A stretch of 64,000 nt of DNA from contig CM049308.1 in NCBI GenBank assembly GCA_026874595.1, positions 11,371,501 to 11,435,500 on the forward strand. Direction: 5' to 3'. The first letter of the stretch is position 1. Every line of letters starts with the position of its first letter. The position numbers and the translations under genes are program-made. The notes under the pieces are model-generated. The model was not told where the DNA came from, searched no databases, and worked only from the letters and a program-made list of their open reading frames with translations. This document shows positions 1 to 12,500 of the stretch, one piece after another. The DNA is from Sipunculus nudus (Eukaryota; Annelida; Sipuncula; Golfingiida; Sipunculidae).

Positions 1-2500
1 TTGAATTAAGTTGCTGAATAAAATACTGATCAAAAACAAGTATTCTAATTTCACTAAACATGGTATTAAATCCTTCACTTATCTGGAACAAGTACGCTGC
101 TAAACATGATATTAACATATTGGAACCAAAATTTTCTCTCTTCATCAACAGATTGTCCATGCTCTTCTGTTAGGGCCAACCACCAAACAGAAACAAACAT
201 TTCACAATTCCTGCCAAAAAATACAGGCACCTGTGTGGAATAACTATAGCTGTTTGTTAAGTATATTATTACTTTTCCATCAGTTTATTGAATGAAAATT
301 TTAAATTTCAGTTTTGGGGTAGATAGATTCATGATAGAGGGGAAAAAAGTTTTTAGATATTGTCATGTAGTCTATTATTAGTTCATTAAAAAGCGAATTA
401 TTGTTACTTGGGGCTTAAAATAGTGTACCTTTTAAAAAATTATTTTTTTAATAACAAAATCATATGAAAATGAATGAAAAGTTAAATGATATGTATACTA
501 TCAGAAAGATTACAGTTCCAGGTTTAAAATAACCTATACTTCTTGGGGTATAATATGAATTTTTTTAATTGAATTTAAATATAGGGGTTTCAAACAGTGA
601 TTTTACCTTAAATTCATTTTGAAAAATCACTCTGTCATTTATGTATAATTTTGAGGAAATCATGACAACATCACCAATCATACTGTTATAACAGGGTCCT
701 AACAATAGTGTGTCATTTTTTTCCTGTAAATGTGTAAAAAAATACTTAGGGAAACTCATACTAAAATCCTCAGAAAATCCTTCAGGCATTAAAAAAAAAG
801 CATTGTTTTCTCAATATATCACTTTACCTCTGAGTATAGAATTAATGAAATAAACTTGTGGAAATCACAGAACATCACCACAAGCATTAGAACTTTATAT
901 CATGGGAAATTAACATTTTTGGGTTTGTTTACAGTAGTTAATCACTTTACCACTAAGTATGTTATAAATTACCCAGCATGCTTTGGGAGCTCTCCAGCAA
1001 CATCAGTGGGTGCTCTCACCAACAGATGTTTTCACTGTAGTTCTTGATGGCAAATATAAGGTCAAGTTTGTTTGTTGTGCACTCAAGCTGTTACAAAAAC
1101 AAGAAGAAAAAATCTCTGACTGACAGACTGTCAGGATTCATCTGTCAGCAGTTAGTAAGCAGATCATTAAAGTTCCTTGCTCCTACTGGTGCCCTAAGTT
1201 CCACATTATTTATTTCACTACTCTGATTTTTCAAAATTATTTGATATGACAATACCAGTGTTTCCTGATTATTTGATATGACAGTACCAGTAACTAAATT
1301 TCCCTTAATATTATATATATATAATTATATGATAAATAACGCAAACCCAATTTGAAAGCAAGTAAATTATGAAAAAAGTTTCTGATGTTTTTCTGTTGTG
1401 ACAAGGATAGTCTTTAATTTAACAGAAATTTTAGGCATTTTTTTCTAATCTGCTTATAGTTTCATCTTATTTTCACACCCATTAATTTCAGAGTTTGAAG
1501 ATTAGATCTATTCAACCATTTATTGCCCCTGAGCTGTCCTTTAATTTGACTCCAAGCACATCTGTTTGTATGTGTGTGACAGTGCATAAGGCTTACTAAA
1601 TCAGTTAAAAATTTTACAGCTACACACCTGAAACCTTGCATACATATAGGTATGTGTGAAAGCTCTTCCGATACCTGAAACTGTGTTACTGTAACCCATT
1701 ATTTTAAGAACCCAACAGAAAATTCTATAAACTTAAACTTGAAACTTGTCACATGTCAGATCAACTACGCTTGGGTTTACCCCATTTGGCACATAGATAA
1801 ATCAATATATTGAAAGAAAAAAAATTTGCTATGAAATATAAGTCAAAGTAAAAGATACTGAAATTATAAGTAAAAATTAAAGGTCCAAGATCAGTGTACC
1901 TGTGGAATCCTCTTTGTGTGTCTAATTCTATTAGTATGAGAAGTTAGTGGTGCTGATTTGTAAAAGAGGAATTTACTACCTTTATCAAAACAGTCTTGAG
2001 GCAAGGACTAAATGATTAACAAGGAGATGATCTATATAAAGTGCTATACAATTCTCTTCTGTGGAATTCTGGAGGACAAAAAAAGAGTTATGAATGTTTT
2101 AAGTATTCTTTGGATTTGCTGGTTGAGAACACTTGCTGTATGAAACATTTTTGCTGATATTGCCAGACATTGCTGGTATTTCCTTGTTGTATGTACCACA
2201 TCAGTTTTTAGGTTTCCAGAGAAATATTTGTGTTTCAGGATATGATGTTTTTTATATGTCATAACATATTTCTTGCCATATCATACACAAGAATGCCCTG
2301 CCAGTGATATGCTATGGAAAGATGTGCAATTCTGACTTGGCAAGTTTGTGATGACTGACACACAAGTGGTAAGAAGAGGAGGCCACTTGTTTGGCGCAAT
2401 CTGTAAATTTCTAAAAAGAAATACAGGCCAGCATGTTTCTGTTGTCATGTGTAATTTGCAATATCAGTGTATTAGTTTTGATGAATTGCATTTCTGTACA
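1..2500. other. AT-rich non-coding DNA
   Basis: I see no convincing exon, RNA gene or mobile element here. The open frames are all under 85 codons, have no recognisable domain, and fall in AT-rich sequence with many A/T homopolymers. The stretch reads as intergenic or intronic DNA. Confidence 0.6.
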
Positions 2501-2600
2501 TGCTGTCATGGATACATGTATTAATATACCTGCAGTCATGGATACAGGTTCTTGTGTACCTGTAGCCATGGATACAGTTAATGATATACTGTATTCGACG
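2500..2600 (+). repeat. Degenerate ATGGATACA minisatellite, copy 1
   Basis: At least three imperfect units of roughly 33-37 bp share the core 'catggatacagg' followed by 'tgtacctgtag'. A second, longer array with the same core is at 7140-7545. A 16-base C run (2616-2631) follows directly, so this may be one end of a dispersed element rather than a simple local expansion. Confidence 0.6.
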
Positions 2601-2660
2601 TAATAAGCGCCCCCTCCCCCCCCCCCCCCCCACACCCAACCACTTCTGCCAACTTCCAAA

Positions 2661-4400
2661 GTGTGTTACGATCCTTTAATTTAACACTGTGGCTTGTATA
2701 CACGTGTTTGACTTCACAGGACATTCAGAAGAATTAAAAAAAAAAAACAACAATCTTTTAGCGATGGTTGTGTGAAGTTTTGAAAAATAATAATTAATCC
2801 AAGTGAAACCGTTTGCGGACGATTTTATTATGTGTTATATGAGAGAATTGTATGAATGACTGCAGTTCGACATTTCCTTTGCAGGTGTAGAGGAAAAATA
2901 AGGATGGTAATAAATGAACTTTTTAATTAAAGTCACCACCTAATAAGGTAGTAGAATATATTAAATGTTCATATAAAGGTATGTGAAACAGTATTTTTGA
3001 GAGATGAAAAAATATTATACGGGACGTCAGTGCCCCAATTATGTCAGTCACCTTGCGCAGATACCTTTGACAGCTGAGCCGATGTATGACATGGCATCAC
3101 CAATAATTGTCCTTTTTGTCCTTCATTCAAGTGTTACATGCAAAAGTTTTTAAAAAAAGCTGAAATACTGGCCCTCAGACTCCAGCGTATTATATTAACT
3201 TCAGTGCGTATACGCACCAAATCTGGGGTTTTGTTTTAAAATTGTGAGGAAATTTGTCATATTTATATCCCTCGGAAACACGGTCCCTTTCTTGAACTTT
3301 GATTACCCGTTATAATACATTCATTTCTTGACGTAGTCCAGTAATACAAGCTTGACAAACATTGAATTTTGCATCACCTGCGGAAAGACCTCTTCATATT
3401 TATAATAATTACGCGCTACTGGTTGTCTTGTAATCAAAGTGCCATGTGCGAGTCTCCGTGTATGTCAGTGTGCAAGCTAGCTTACAGCTTCCGCATTCAC
3501 TGGACTTGTGAACATTTTACACGGTAAGTATGGCACCATATGAGAAAAATCCTTAGTTTAATATACATTTTACATGCTACTGGATGGCATTTAGCCAAGT
3601 AGGCAAGTTCCAAGCATTCCTTGTGCGAGCACTGTATACACACAAATAAACCCAGGGCTCTGGGAACTTGAGTACGTGGGTAAGCCCCGCACGCTGTCAG
3701 CGGCATCGACAATTATATCACTGCATACATGTTTCAAGTGAATCGCCAAGATATTTTTGGCAAAAAAAAAATACATTAAAACATATATTTTTCAGGATTG
3801 GGAATTCCGTATCTGTCCGTCAGTTCTACGATTTCGTCCGCAATTACGGAAGATCACTGGCTCTACTGTCAGATAGGCTTTCATATATTGATTCCGTTAC
3901 AATCCCTGTTTCATAGGGCAAGGGCAAACCTGTTCATATAAGTTATTTAACTATGCGCACATGTAAATCAGATGTATAAACGATAAATTCAAACAAAAAC
4001 AAAGCATTGTAATGTTCTTTATTTAGTGTATATTACCACTATATGGACATGATCACCAATATTCACGGCGTCCAGTTCGACCAACATAATAATGCTAATA
4101 ATATACGGTAAGTATATATATTTCATTGCATAATACATCCACATACCCGATCAGCATGGCAACTGCAGGGTCTGCCTTCACGGACACAGTCAGTCAGTGT
4201 TATTTATGACACACTTGACCAGTGATTCTGTTGTGTGTAACTAATATTATTATTATATTAGATGATAAAGCCTAACGGAGATAGAATAAAAACTGGTGAT
4301 AACTTTTAAGCTTGGGGGGGGGGGGAGAAATGAATCATTACATTGCCCCTTGTTTTATTGGCTAGAGAGAAAAGTGAGGTTAGGATGGCTCATCCCTTAG
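2661..4400. other. Non-coding stretch with two consensus splice-donor-like sites
   Basis: There is no recognisable coding region. The segment 3200-3530 is richer in CpG than its surroundings and ends in a consensus donor-like ACG|GTAAGT (GT at 3524). A second ACG|GTAAGT lies at about 4105-4113. These could mark non-coding first exons, but no supporting open frame is visible and such sites arise by chance. A 12-base G run is at 4314-4325. Confidence 0.35.
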
Positions 4401-5195
4401 TTTTTAGCTCAGCTGACTATAAGTCATCTGAGCTATAGTCGTGGTCCATTGTCCGTCGTCCGTCCGTCTGTCCGTCCGTCCGTCCGTCCGTCCGTCCGTC
4501 CGTCCGTCCGTAGATGTGGCACGTTTTGAAACCGTAAGACCTAGGAATCCAAAATTCAGCATAATGTTAGATGTCCCCAAGATCTCCTACCAAGCCGAAA
4601 ACTGGGTCTTTGCGACTTCATTCCTTTGAGAAATTAAGGAAAAACCTCAATTTTTTATTAAAAACCTATTTTCACACTTTAGGACTGCCTAATATCAAAA
4701 CCACTCATCTGTTTTTCCTCATATTTCCTATAAATAATCCTCTATATAATTCCTATGCACATGCCAGAAATTAGGTCTGTATTATTTAATTTAAAAAAGT
4801 TATGGGCCCAAACATAATGCATTTTGTAAATAATCAGGAAAGAAATTTTATCACTTAACACAAAACTTGTTAAAGCTAAGCACTTTTTTTCCAGTAATAT
4901 TACTTTTATTAATCAAAATTAAATTAGATACCCAAAATTAGATCAAAATCTTTTAAATTTTTAAAAATATTAGCAAAAAAAAAAAATTGGTACCTTAAAT
5001 TTTGCCCAACTTTGACCATGGCACGTTTTTTTGCTGTAACTGCTGTGGATTTAATTTTCACAGCATGTTTTTGTTAGCATTTCAACTGTTAACACCAAAC
5101 ATTTGAAACCAGTTGATCAAAAACTGTAGATTTTATTCAAGTTTTCAAGCACCATGTCATATATTGCTAGTGTTATGCAGTTTGCTAGAGCTCAG
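4401..5195 (+). repeat. Dispersed repeat family A, copy 1, with terminal hairpin and (CCGT)n
   Basis: The copy opens with a palindromic hairpin (TTTTTAGCTCAG, then arms around 'gactataagtc'). A CCGT tetranucleotide tract follows at about 4453-4510. The body is an AT-rich sequence recognisable by 'ccaaaattcagcataatgtt', 'atatcaaaaccactcatctg' and 'ccaactttgaccatggcacg'. The same landmarks recur in the same order at 5195-5870 and 19344-20060. An open frame over the CCGT tract reads as a low-complexity Ser-Val-Arg-Pro repeat and is not a gene. No transposase is visible, so this is a non-autonomous element. Confidence 0.8.
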
Positions 5196-5870
5196 CTCCC
5201 GAGCTTCAGCTCTAAGTTCCTTAAATTTGGCATACAGTTAGATTTCTCCAAAATCCCCTACCATGTCAAGAATTTGGTCACTAGGACTTAATTCCTTCGA
5301 GATATCAATGAAAAACTTCATTTTTCCATTAAAAACCCATTGTTATACTTCAAGACAGCCTAATATCAAAACCACTGATCTGACTTTGATCATATATAAT
5401 ATACATATTTTTCTATACATTCACTATGCACATGCCAGAAATGATGTCAGTATTGTGTATTTTTTTAAGTTATGGGCCCAAACATAATGCACTTTGTAAA
5501 AAATCAAGAAATATATTTACTCCCTTAACAAGGGCATTGCTGAAGCTAGAGATTTTTTTTGTCAGGGATGTAACATAATTTAATCAAGATTCAATTGAAT
5601 ACCCAAAATTAGTTCTGAATTTTTCAAATTTTATAAGTTATTAGTATACATATAAAATTAGTACCTTAAATTTTGCCCAACTGTGACCAAGGCACGTTTG
5701 TTTCCCGTGAGCACTGTTGATATAATTTTATATATCATGCACACATAAGGATTTCAGCTTTTTAGTTTAGAAAGCTGAAAGAAATTTGCCAAATATTGTA
5801 GCTTTTATTAATGTTTTTTATGAGACCCTATCAGACTTTGGCTCTCTCCAGCCCCTCTTGAGTCACCTGT
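5195..5870 (+). repeat. Dispersed repeat family A, copy 2 (tandem to copy 1)
   Basis: This directly follows copy 1. It repeats the landmarks 'ggcatacagttagatttctc', 'atatcaaaaccactgatctg', 'tatgggcccaaacataatgc' and 'ccaactgtgaccaaggcacg' in order. It lacks the leading CCGT tract and most of the hairpin, so the pair looks like a head-to-tail internal duplication in which only the first unit kept the terminal structure. Confidence 0.75.
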
Positions 5871-7007
5871 ATGTTGACCTTGTTGACCTTTCATCAAATT
5901 ATGCACGCTTGAGGGGAGAATCCAGGCAGCTTATGGCCAGCCACAGTTGATCCAGGTGTTCAACCCAACTCATCTAGTAGTTTTAACCAACAACATAACA
6001 ATAAACAATAAATTAATAAATTTTTATTGGTTTTTAATAACAAATTAAAGAAAAATAGAAAAGGAATTTGTTAGTTTATAATAACAGGAAATTAACTTGC
6101 AGTTACTGATGATATAAGAATCTTGTATCGATGGGTAGAATGTCACATATTCCAAATAACACCATGCAGTCACCTATGGCATTTTTCAGTTCATTTTTAA
6201 TGATAAAGAAGTAAATCATATTATTCATTACTAATCATTAAGGATTATATGAAGGAAATTAATGATAGACAAAGATGCAGTTGATAATATTAATCTAGAT
6301 TCCTACTGTGTCTAGTGTGTACATTGATGTGAAATTAGTCCAAAATGAATTTTTTACAGTTATTTTATAATATAAATAAAAGCCATAAAACCAGGTACTT
6401 ATGATCATTATTTAAATGTGTGAAATTTGTATATTCTGGATTCTCAACATCATTGTTTGGTGAAAACTGAATAAATACCAGACATGGTGCAAATACTTTG
6501 TAATTGTATTTAAATACGAATATGATTATGTACTCCATTATAAAATTTCTTGCATAAAGAATGGGAATTCAGGTAAAAATGAAAGTATATGAATACTCGT
6601 GCAAATACTTTCAAAATGTATTCATGAATGCATTCATGAATATATTCTTTAATATTATTTTAATAATCATATCAGTTATATTTCTTTTTAAAAAATCATA
6701 TGATTCTCTTATTATTTTTAATAAAAATTATATTTGGGACAATATTTGTAATTTTTTTAATAAATAGTTAAACTCTTATATTATATGTTCTGCTTATAAG
6801 TTATATGGCCAAATCAAAATCTGTGTGACAATAGTACTCCATTTGTTAATAAAATAAATGAAATCAATCCTCTTCCCTGTCTCCAAAGGTACTATCAAAA
6901 TCATACATAAGCTAAACAACAACAACTCATAATACAGCTTATATTTATTACCACACAAAACCAGCATGTGCCTCATTTCTAAATAATATTTTTTTATCAT
7001 ATATAAC
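5871..7007. other. Very AT-rich non-coding DNA
   Basis: This stretch is strongly AT-rich (notably 6000-6800), with no coding signal. It includes short direct repeats such as 'attcatgaatgcattcatga' near 6620. Nothing else is recognised. Confidence 0.55.
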
Positions 7008-7042
7008 AGCTGAGCGTCGTGACCCATAGGTCCCTTGTTTTA
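7008..7042 (+). repeat. Shared 34-bp terminal-like motif, copy 1
   Basis: The motif reads 'cagctgagcgtcgtgaccca' followed by 'taggtcccttgttt'. Near-identical copies are at 21184-21216 (+) and about 31275-31310 (-). Three copies in unrelated flanks suggest the conserved end of a dispersed element. Confidence 0.6.
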
Positions 7043-7139
7043 AAGTTATCTCCCAAATCCGGTGGGGTGGGGGGTTGCTTATTATGTCGTACGGGTTGTC
7101 AAAGATACATGCATCAATAAACCTTCATTCTCCGATATG

Positions 7140-7545
7140 GGTATTTGTGTACATGTAGTCATGGATACAAGGATATATTAGTATACCTGTAGATAAATAT
7201 AGGTATTGATAAACCTGAATTCATGGATACAGGCATTAGTGTATGTGTTGTCATGGATACAATATAGATAAACCTGTTGTTATGGATACAACTTTTGAAA
7301 TACTTTCATTCATGGATACAGGCATTGTTGTACCAATAGTAATGGATACAGGTTATATATAATATACTTGTAGCTATGGACCTGTTGTTATAGATACAGT
7401 AATCAGTGTACCTGTACTCACAGATGCGTGAACTGGTAATACTAATCATGGATATAGGTAACCCTAGGACACAGGCATTTTTATGGACATTTTAACACCA
7501 TGTACACCTTTCTTCTTCTGTTATACAGCCATGGATGTACCTGCA
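7140..7545 (+). repeat. Degenerate ATGGATACA minisatellite, copy 2
   Basis: About ten imperfect units have the core 'catggatacagg' alternating with 'tgtacctgtag', at roughly 30-40 bp spacing. The same core is found at 2500-2600. The sequence just upstream (about 7060-7105: G-rich run, then 'gcttattatgtcgtac') resembles the reverse complement of the sequence just downstream of copy 1, so both arrays may derive from one element type. Confidence 0.6.
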
Positions 7546-8286
7546 CTCATTTAAAAAAATACTTTTCTCAGGGCTTTCCATGTCCTCAAAATAGTCTCCA
7601 CAGCTGTTTACTTACAGCAGGTCTGGACAGAAAACTATGTCCCTGCCTTGAAAGATAATTCAGGCTTTTACAAAGTACTTACAGGCAGTATAAAATGTAC
7701 CAGTGGTCCATCAATAAAACAGTGTATGGCTTTGCCTTCGCTGTTCACACCTTCAACATAATACACAGTACCAAAAACGGTATGCTACGGTGTTTTACAC
7801 AAAGTACAACAGACCATTACATAAACCGGTTAATGCCCTTTTAATACGGGTGAATAATCCAGAAAGAAACAAACCAGCAGAGAGTATCCCTGTAAAACTT
7901 GCGTCGACACCCAACTTGATTAGTTCAGCAGTGAAAAGTGCTCGTCAAGTTCCATTTTTTAAGGAGCACCAGACTGATATACCTTGTTTGGGGGGGGAAA
8001 AATGAGCTGTTGGTGGAATGAATGGAATTTCATGAGTTGACTGAAGACTGTGTGTCTGGTTATACAAAGTGGTACATTAATTCTCTGACATAACTCTGGT
8101 TCCCACCTCTTTGTGGTGCAAGTGGAGTTGTAATAAGTTATATTTACTGTAAAACAGCCTAACAAGTATTAATAATAATTTAAGTACTTTGCAGGAGATA
8201 TTGTCAAAAGACCTGCTGTAACTTAATGTCTTTATGTCCAGTTATCAGCCAGAGAACGATCACTTTAACAACTAGAATGGCACTCA

Positions 8287-8743
8287 TTAAAGGTGCCCAA
8301 TCACCTATCTGACCTCTATAAAAAAAAGGTAATCCCTTTAAGCTTTTATAAAAATAGGCCAGAAAACATGGATATCACTGCACACAGGCTGGTTGTTTTG
8401 TTTATAATATATGGGGGCCTGCCAAAATAATCAAATTTAACAAGCGCATCTGGCAGCAAGTCAGATAAGCCAGAGCTTTCCAAATGGCATATTGCAACAA
8501 GTGACCTTTCTACCTCTGCATAAATGCAACCTACCATCTTAGGTTACATGTTTTTCCCATTTGTCAACATTTCTGTGTTAACAAACATGTTGTTGAACAA
8601 CAATTTCATACATCCTTCACGAAGGCCTTATAATAACTGTTCACAACCAAAATTACCCTTAGATCATTTATATATACACAGAGGAACCCAGAAATCATAT
8701 AAATTCTTTTTTTTCAAAAGGTAGGTGAATGGACACCTTTAAA
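8287..8743. mobile_element. 457-bp MITE with terminal inverted repeats
   Basis: The left end reads TTAAAGGTGCCCAATCACC. The reverse complement of the right end reads TTAAAGGTGTCCATTCACC, a match over about 21 bp with two mismatches. The element is flanked by GCACTCA on both sides (8280-8286 and 8744-8750). Including the preceding base gives 8-bp flanks that differ at one position, which would fit a hAT-type duplication. No transposase is encoded. A similar left-end sequence occurs at about 9580 without a recognised partner. Confidence 0.75.
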
Positions 8744-8899
8744 GCACTCACCTCAGCCATGGCAAAGCAAGCCTATAGACACTGCTCCTTGTTCTGGATC
8801 TGCAATTAAATTTAGTCAGGGTCTTCCCAGGCCCAGGACTGACCTCACCTCCACAATATTTCATGGAATTCAGTTTAGTTGTTTTGCATAATGCTGATA

Positions 8900-9110
8900 A
8901 CCATTAAACAAATCAGTAAACAAAATAGACAAACAAACCAATAAACAACAGACAAACAACCAATAAATTACAGACTTACAAACCAATAAACAGCAGATAA
9001 AACAAACTGATAACAACAGACTAACCAACCAATAAACAACAGACAAACCAATAAACAACAGACAAACAAAATATTAAACAACAGACAAACAAACCAATAA
9101 ACAACAGATA
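8900..9110 (-). repeat. Minisatellite of roughly 22 bp, AACCAATAAACAACAGACAA
   Basis: Roughly nine imperfect head-to-tail units are built on 'accaataaacaacagacaaa'. The open frame across it, rich in Cys, Leu and Val, is an artefact of the repeat. Confidence 0.8.
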
Positions 9111-9459
9111 TAGGTGAAAGCATCACCTCCTGTGTGCAGGTAATAGTCTACCTGCCCCCTTGTACTGTAAATAAATATTCTATGTATTGTTAAAAAAGTA
9201 TTTTTTAAAGAAAAAACCTATACTTTCTCATATAATATTTACAGAATATGATATTTACTTGTTAAATTTTTTCACCATAATTCGTCACTAGAGTGAGATT
9301 TTTATATTGTTCCGGAAAGTTTCATTCAGATTCTTTACATTATTTAGCTTTAACATTCAAATTATATACCAGAAGTACATGAGCACTTACTATATACTTT
9401 CCTGATAATTTTGTACATATAATATACTGGATCATTCATGTTATTGAGCCAGGAACGGA

Positions 9460-9530
9460 ACCTGGGTAGCCCAGTGGTAAAGGCATTAGATTTCAGAGCT
9501 TAAAATTTCTTGTTGATCTGCCAGAACCTT
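9460..9530 (+). repeat. tRNA-derived SINE head relic
   Basis: TAGCCCAGTGG at 9467-9477 is a perfect match to the RNA polymerase III box A consensus TRGCNNAGYGG. It is followed by 'taaaggcattagattt', typical of tRNA-like SINE heads. A degenerate box B ('tgttgatctgcc') lies about 35-40 bp further on. It cannot fold as a functional tRNA, so I call a SINE relic. A weaker relative is at 53810-53880. Confidence 0.45.
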
Positions 9531-12500
9531 GAAGGAAAATAGTGAGATCTTGATGAAATCTCAGAGGTTCACTTCGTTTTAAAGAGACCTAATCACCTAC
9601 AAATTATAAAGAAAGCATGTTGAATTACCATGAAAAATGGCATCTTCTCTTTGAAATAAAATTGTACAGGTCTGCCAAAATACTGTTCTGAAACAGTTGG
9701 CAAATCACTCATATCTCAGCAGTTGTTTGACTTATCCACCTGAAATTTTGCATATGTATCTTGGATAGCTTTCTCTTTCAAATAACAGGTGGTGCCACCT
9801 AAAATCATGTTAACATCACAGACATCTATGCTAATATGCAACACATCTGACTCTATTTCCCCTTGCCACTCAATCCATGCCCCACTTCACCCATCCCACT
9901 CTGATACATGTTGACTACCCTTTTTTTGTTTGGCAGTCTGTGGAAATACTCCTGTAACCTTTGACCTAGAACTTTTTATACCATCTCCTTTGCATAAAAA
10001 ATATCCTGGAAAAACATGCTGACAGTGACAGGGGTACTGGTAAAGGCTACATGAGTTCTGTTTGGGAGAGTCGCCCAAATTATGCAAATTTTGCTCCTGC
10101 CAGGTTATTGACTGATAACATTGCTTAAGGTAACTTGTTTGGTTGCTCGTAACTGCTTTGTTTATGATTATTCATTAAATGAATATGCAATTAAAGGTCA
10201 TATAGTTCATGGTGAGTTCATTTTGAGTTATAGACTTCACATCAAGTAAACTACATTTACTTTGTCATCAATCAAACTGATGTTTTAGGCCAAAAGAATT
10301 AATTATAAGTTTCTCAGGCATTGCCCACGTAACTTTAAACCCCTGCATCAAATTTTATTGCATTGGTCTGGTAACGTCGTTGATCACTACTGGAAAAATA
10401 AATCTGTGACTCCGGCATCAGTCAGTTTCCCTCCTCATGATACTTGACCATTTTGACACATGTATATACTTCAATACACAGAAAATTCCTATAAAAATTT
10501 TGACCAGTTTGACAGTAACATTGTTTATTATGATTATTATATCTCATATTTCTGTCTTTGTGAACTATTTTCTTGAGCGACCAAAGAGGCACATGTGTCC
10601 ATAGCTAACAATGTGTTAATATGCTTGGTTTCCATATAAAACATATACTAATCTTTAAAAAGACACTTATAATGGGTCTAATTTTTGTGTGATGGAATTC
10701 AAATGTAAAATTTTGTCCCACTAAGAGAATTTATTTGTGTGCTTTCACTGTCATGCTTTTTGACCTTTCGGTGAGAATAAACATGGCCGCCATCGCGGCC
10801 CATCAGCTGAGATCGTGTTTTAAACAAACTTCCAATATACTTATTTTGCAATTTAAATTTAAATAAGAAAAATCAACAAAGATTATGGTAGATTTAGAAT
10901 TTATATATAAAAAATTTCTATTGTTTCTGTTGATCAAACAATCTTGGATCTTGTTTTAACTTCATGTGATCATCATGCATTCGATGGGGAAACCCCCATG
11001 TTATGATCGTCGGCAGGGCCTGCATATTCCAGGAATCCTCGCAAGATTTTTAAATCCGTTGTCCTATATAATCTGGTTTGCATGTTAATGTTACACTTGA
11101 AAGAAATAAATATGTCACATATTCCGAGGATCCTTTCAAATTTTTTACTTATTTGACGTATACATCGTTTTTTATCTTATATTTTAACCATTGGTTGTCA
11201 TTTCTGTACCAGTGCATGAGAAATAATATTTTACACTATTTTCATTGAGAAAAAAAAAAAGCCTGCCTGCATCATTTTCCCCCAAAAGGTGCCTGAGAAA
11301 CATATAATTAATTTTTGTTGGCCTTACATCATTCAAATTCTGTTTTATTCAAATATAAAACATTAAAGACAAATAGATATTACTATTGAATGATAGCTAC
11401 AAACTTCTTTGTTAGACCAAATCATACAGTTTAGGATAAAAATGGGACATAATACCATTCTAAAGACCCATCATCAGTAAGCCCTAAAATGCCTTTGGAA
11501 ATCATACACTGTGGATTCAGAATATTTAGCTTTTTTTTTTTTTTTTTTTCGTGGAATTTGTGGGTAACTTTTATCCATGAAATTAAAAACCCAACAATCA
11601 TTAAGTTTATTTTAGAATTTTTAAAATTCCTTTTTCCCTGTGCATTGAGTTATGACATTGTTGGCTTGCTGTCACGGTCCACGCTAGCGATGGTACTGAT
11701 TAATAAAAATCACGGCAAAAGATATGTAGCCCATACATTTAAAAAAATGTGTTAAATTTTATTTTGTGAGGAAAGATATTCATTTATATCTTCAGGTGAG
11801 GAAAAATTCAAGATGTATTTTATCCATAACAAATCTTTGATCTTTGGCTTAATTTCAGGTCTGTTCACATATTAATTTTGTTACAAGGCATAAGCTTGAA
11901 AGGTTTAACCCAACAAATTGTGTTTCTGGTCAAAACCACAAAATTTTAAACCCATGATATTTATGGAATCCATAGTATTCACAAGTTTGCCTAAGTTACA
12001 ACCACATATATTATGTCAAGTAGAATACAGATGTCACCTTGTACATATTTTCTTCATACAAGCTGCACAAATAGCCGTAGGAAATGAAAGGGAAGTTATT
12101 GCAGGCAATGACAGGAATTTGCTGCCTTTCAAATTGTAACAATAATATTTATCTTTATTGAATTAAAGCATCAGTTTGTATTACATGGTTTATAAGCCTT
12201 GACCCAGCTAAGCAGGTAAGATGAGTTGACACCTGTCACACTGGGACTTGCACGACAGGTATATCTCATCCAGAAAGTGCTGACTCAGGAATTAAGAATG
12301 TTTTGTAAATGTCAGTCACATGATCAGGATGTGAATTCCATATGGACCTCAATACCATCCAGAGCACTGATTTGTTCCCATGGGTTGTCCAGTTTTGTAC
12401 ATTTAGTGTTTATTACTGTGTTTACCTGCCTTGGGTTGACTATTGGATGCACGCTTCAGGCATGTGTCACATACCTCAGGGATTCTTCACATAGTTTAGT

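Noticed and set aside
4441-4629. Ser-Val-Arg-Pro repeat protein
   Set aside because: Translation of a CCGT microsatellite at the head of a dispersed repeat.
9460-9530. Functional tRNA gene
   Set aside because: Box A is perfect, but the box B and stems are degraded and no cloverleaf can be drawn.
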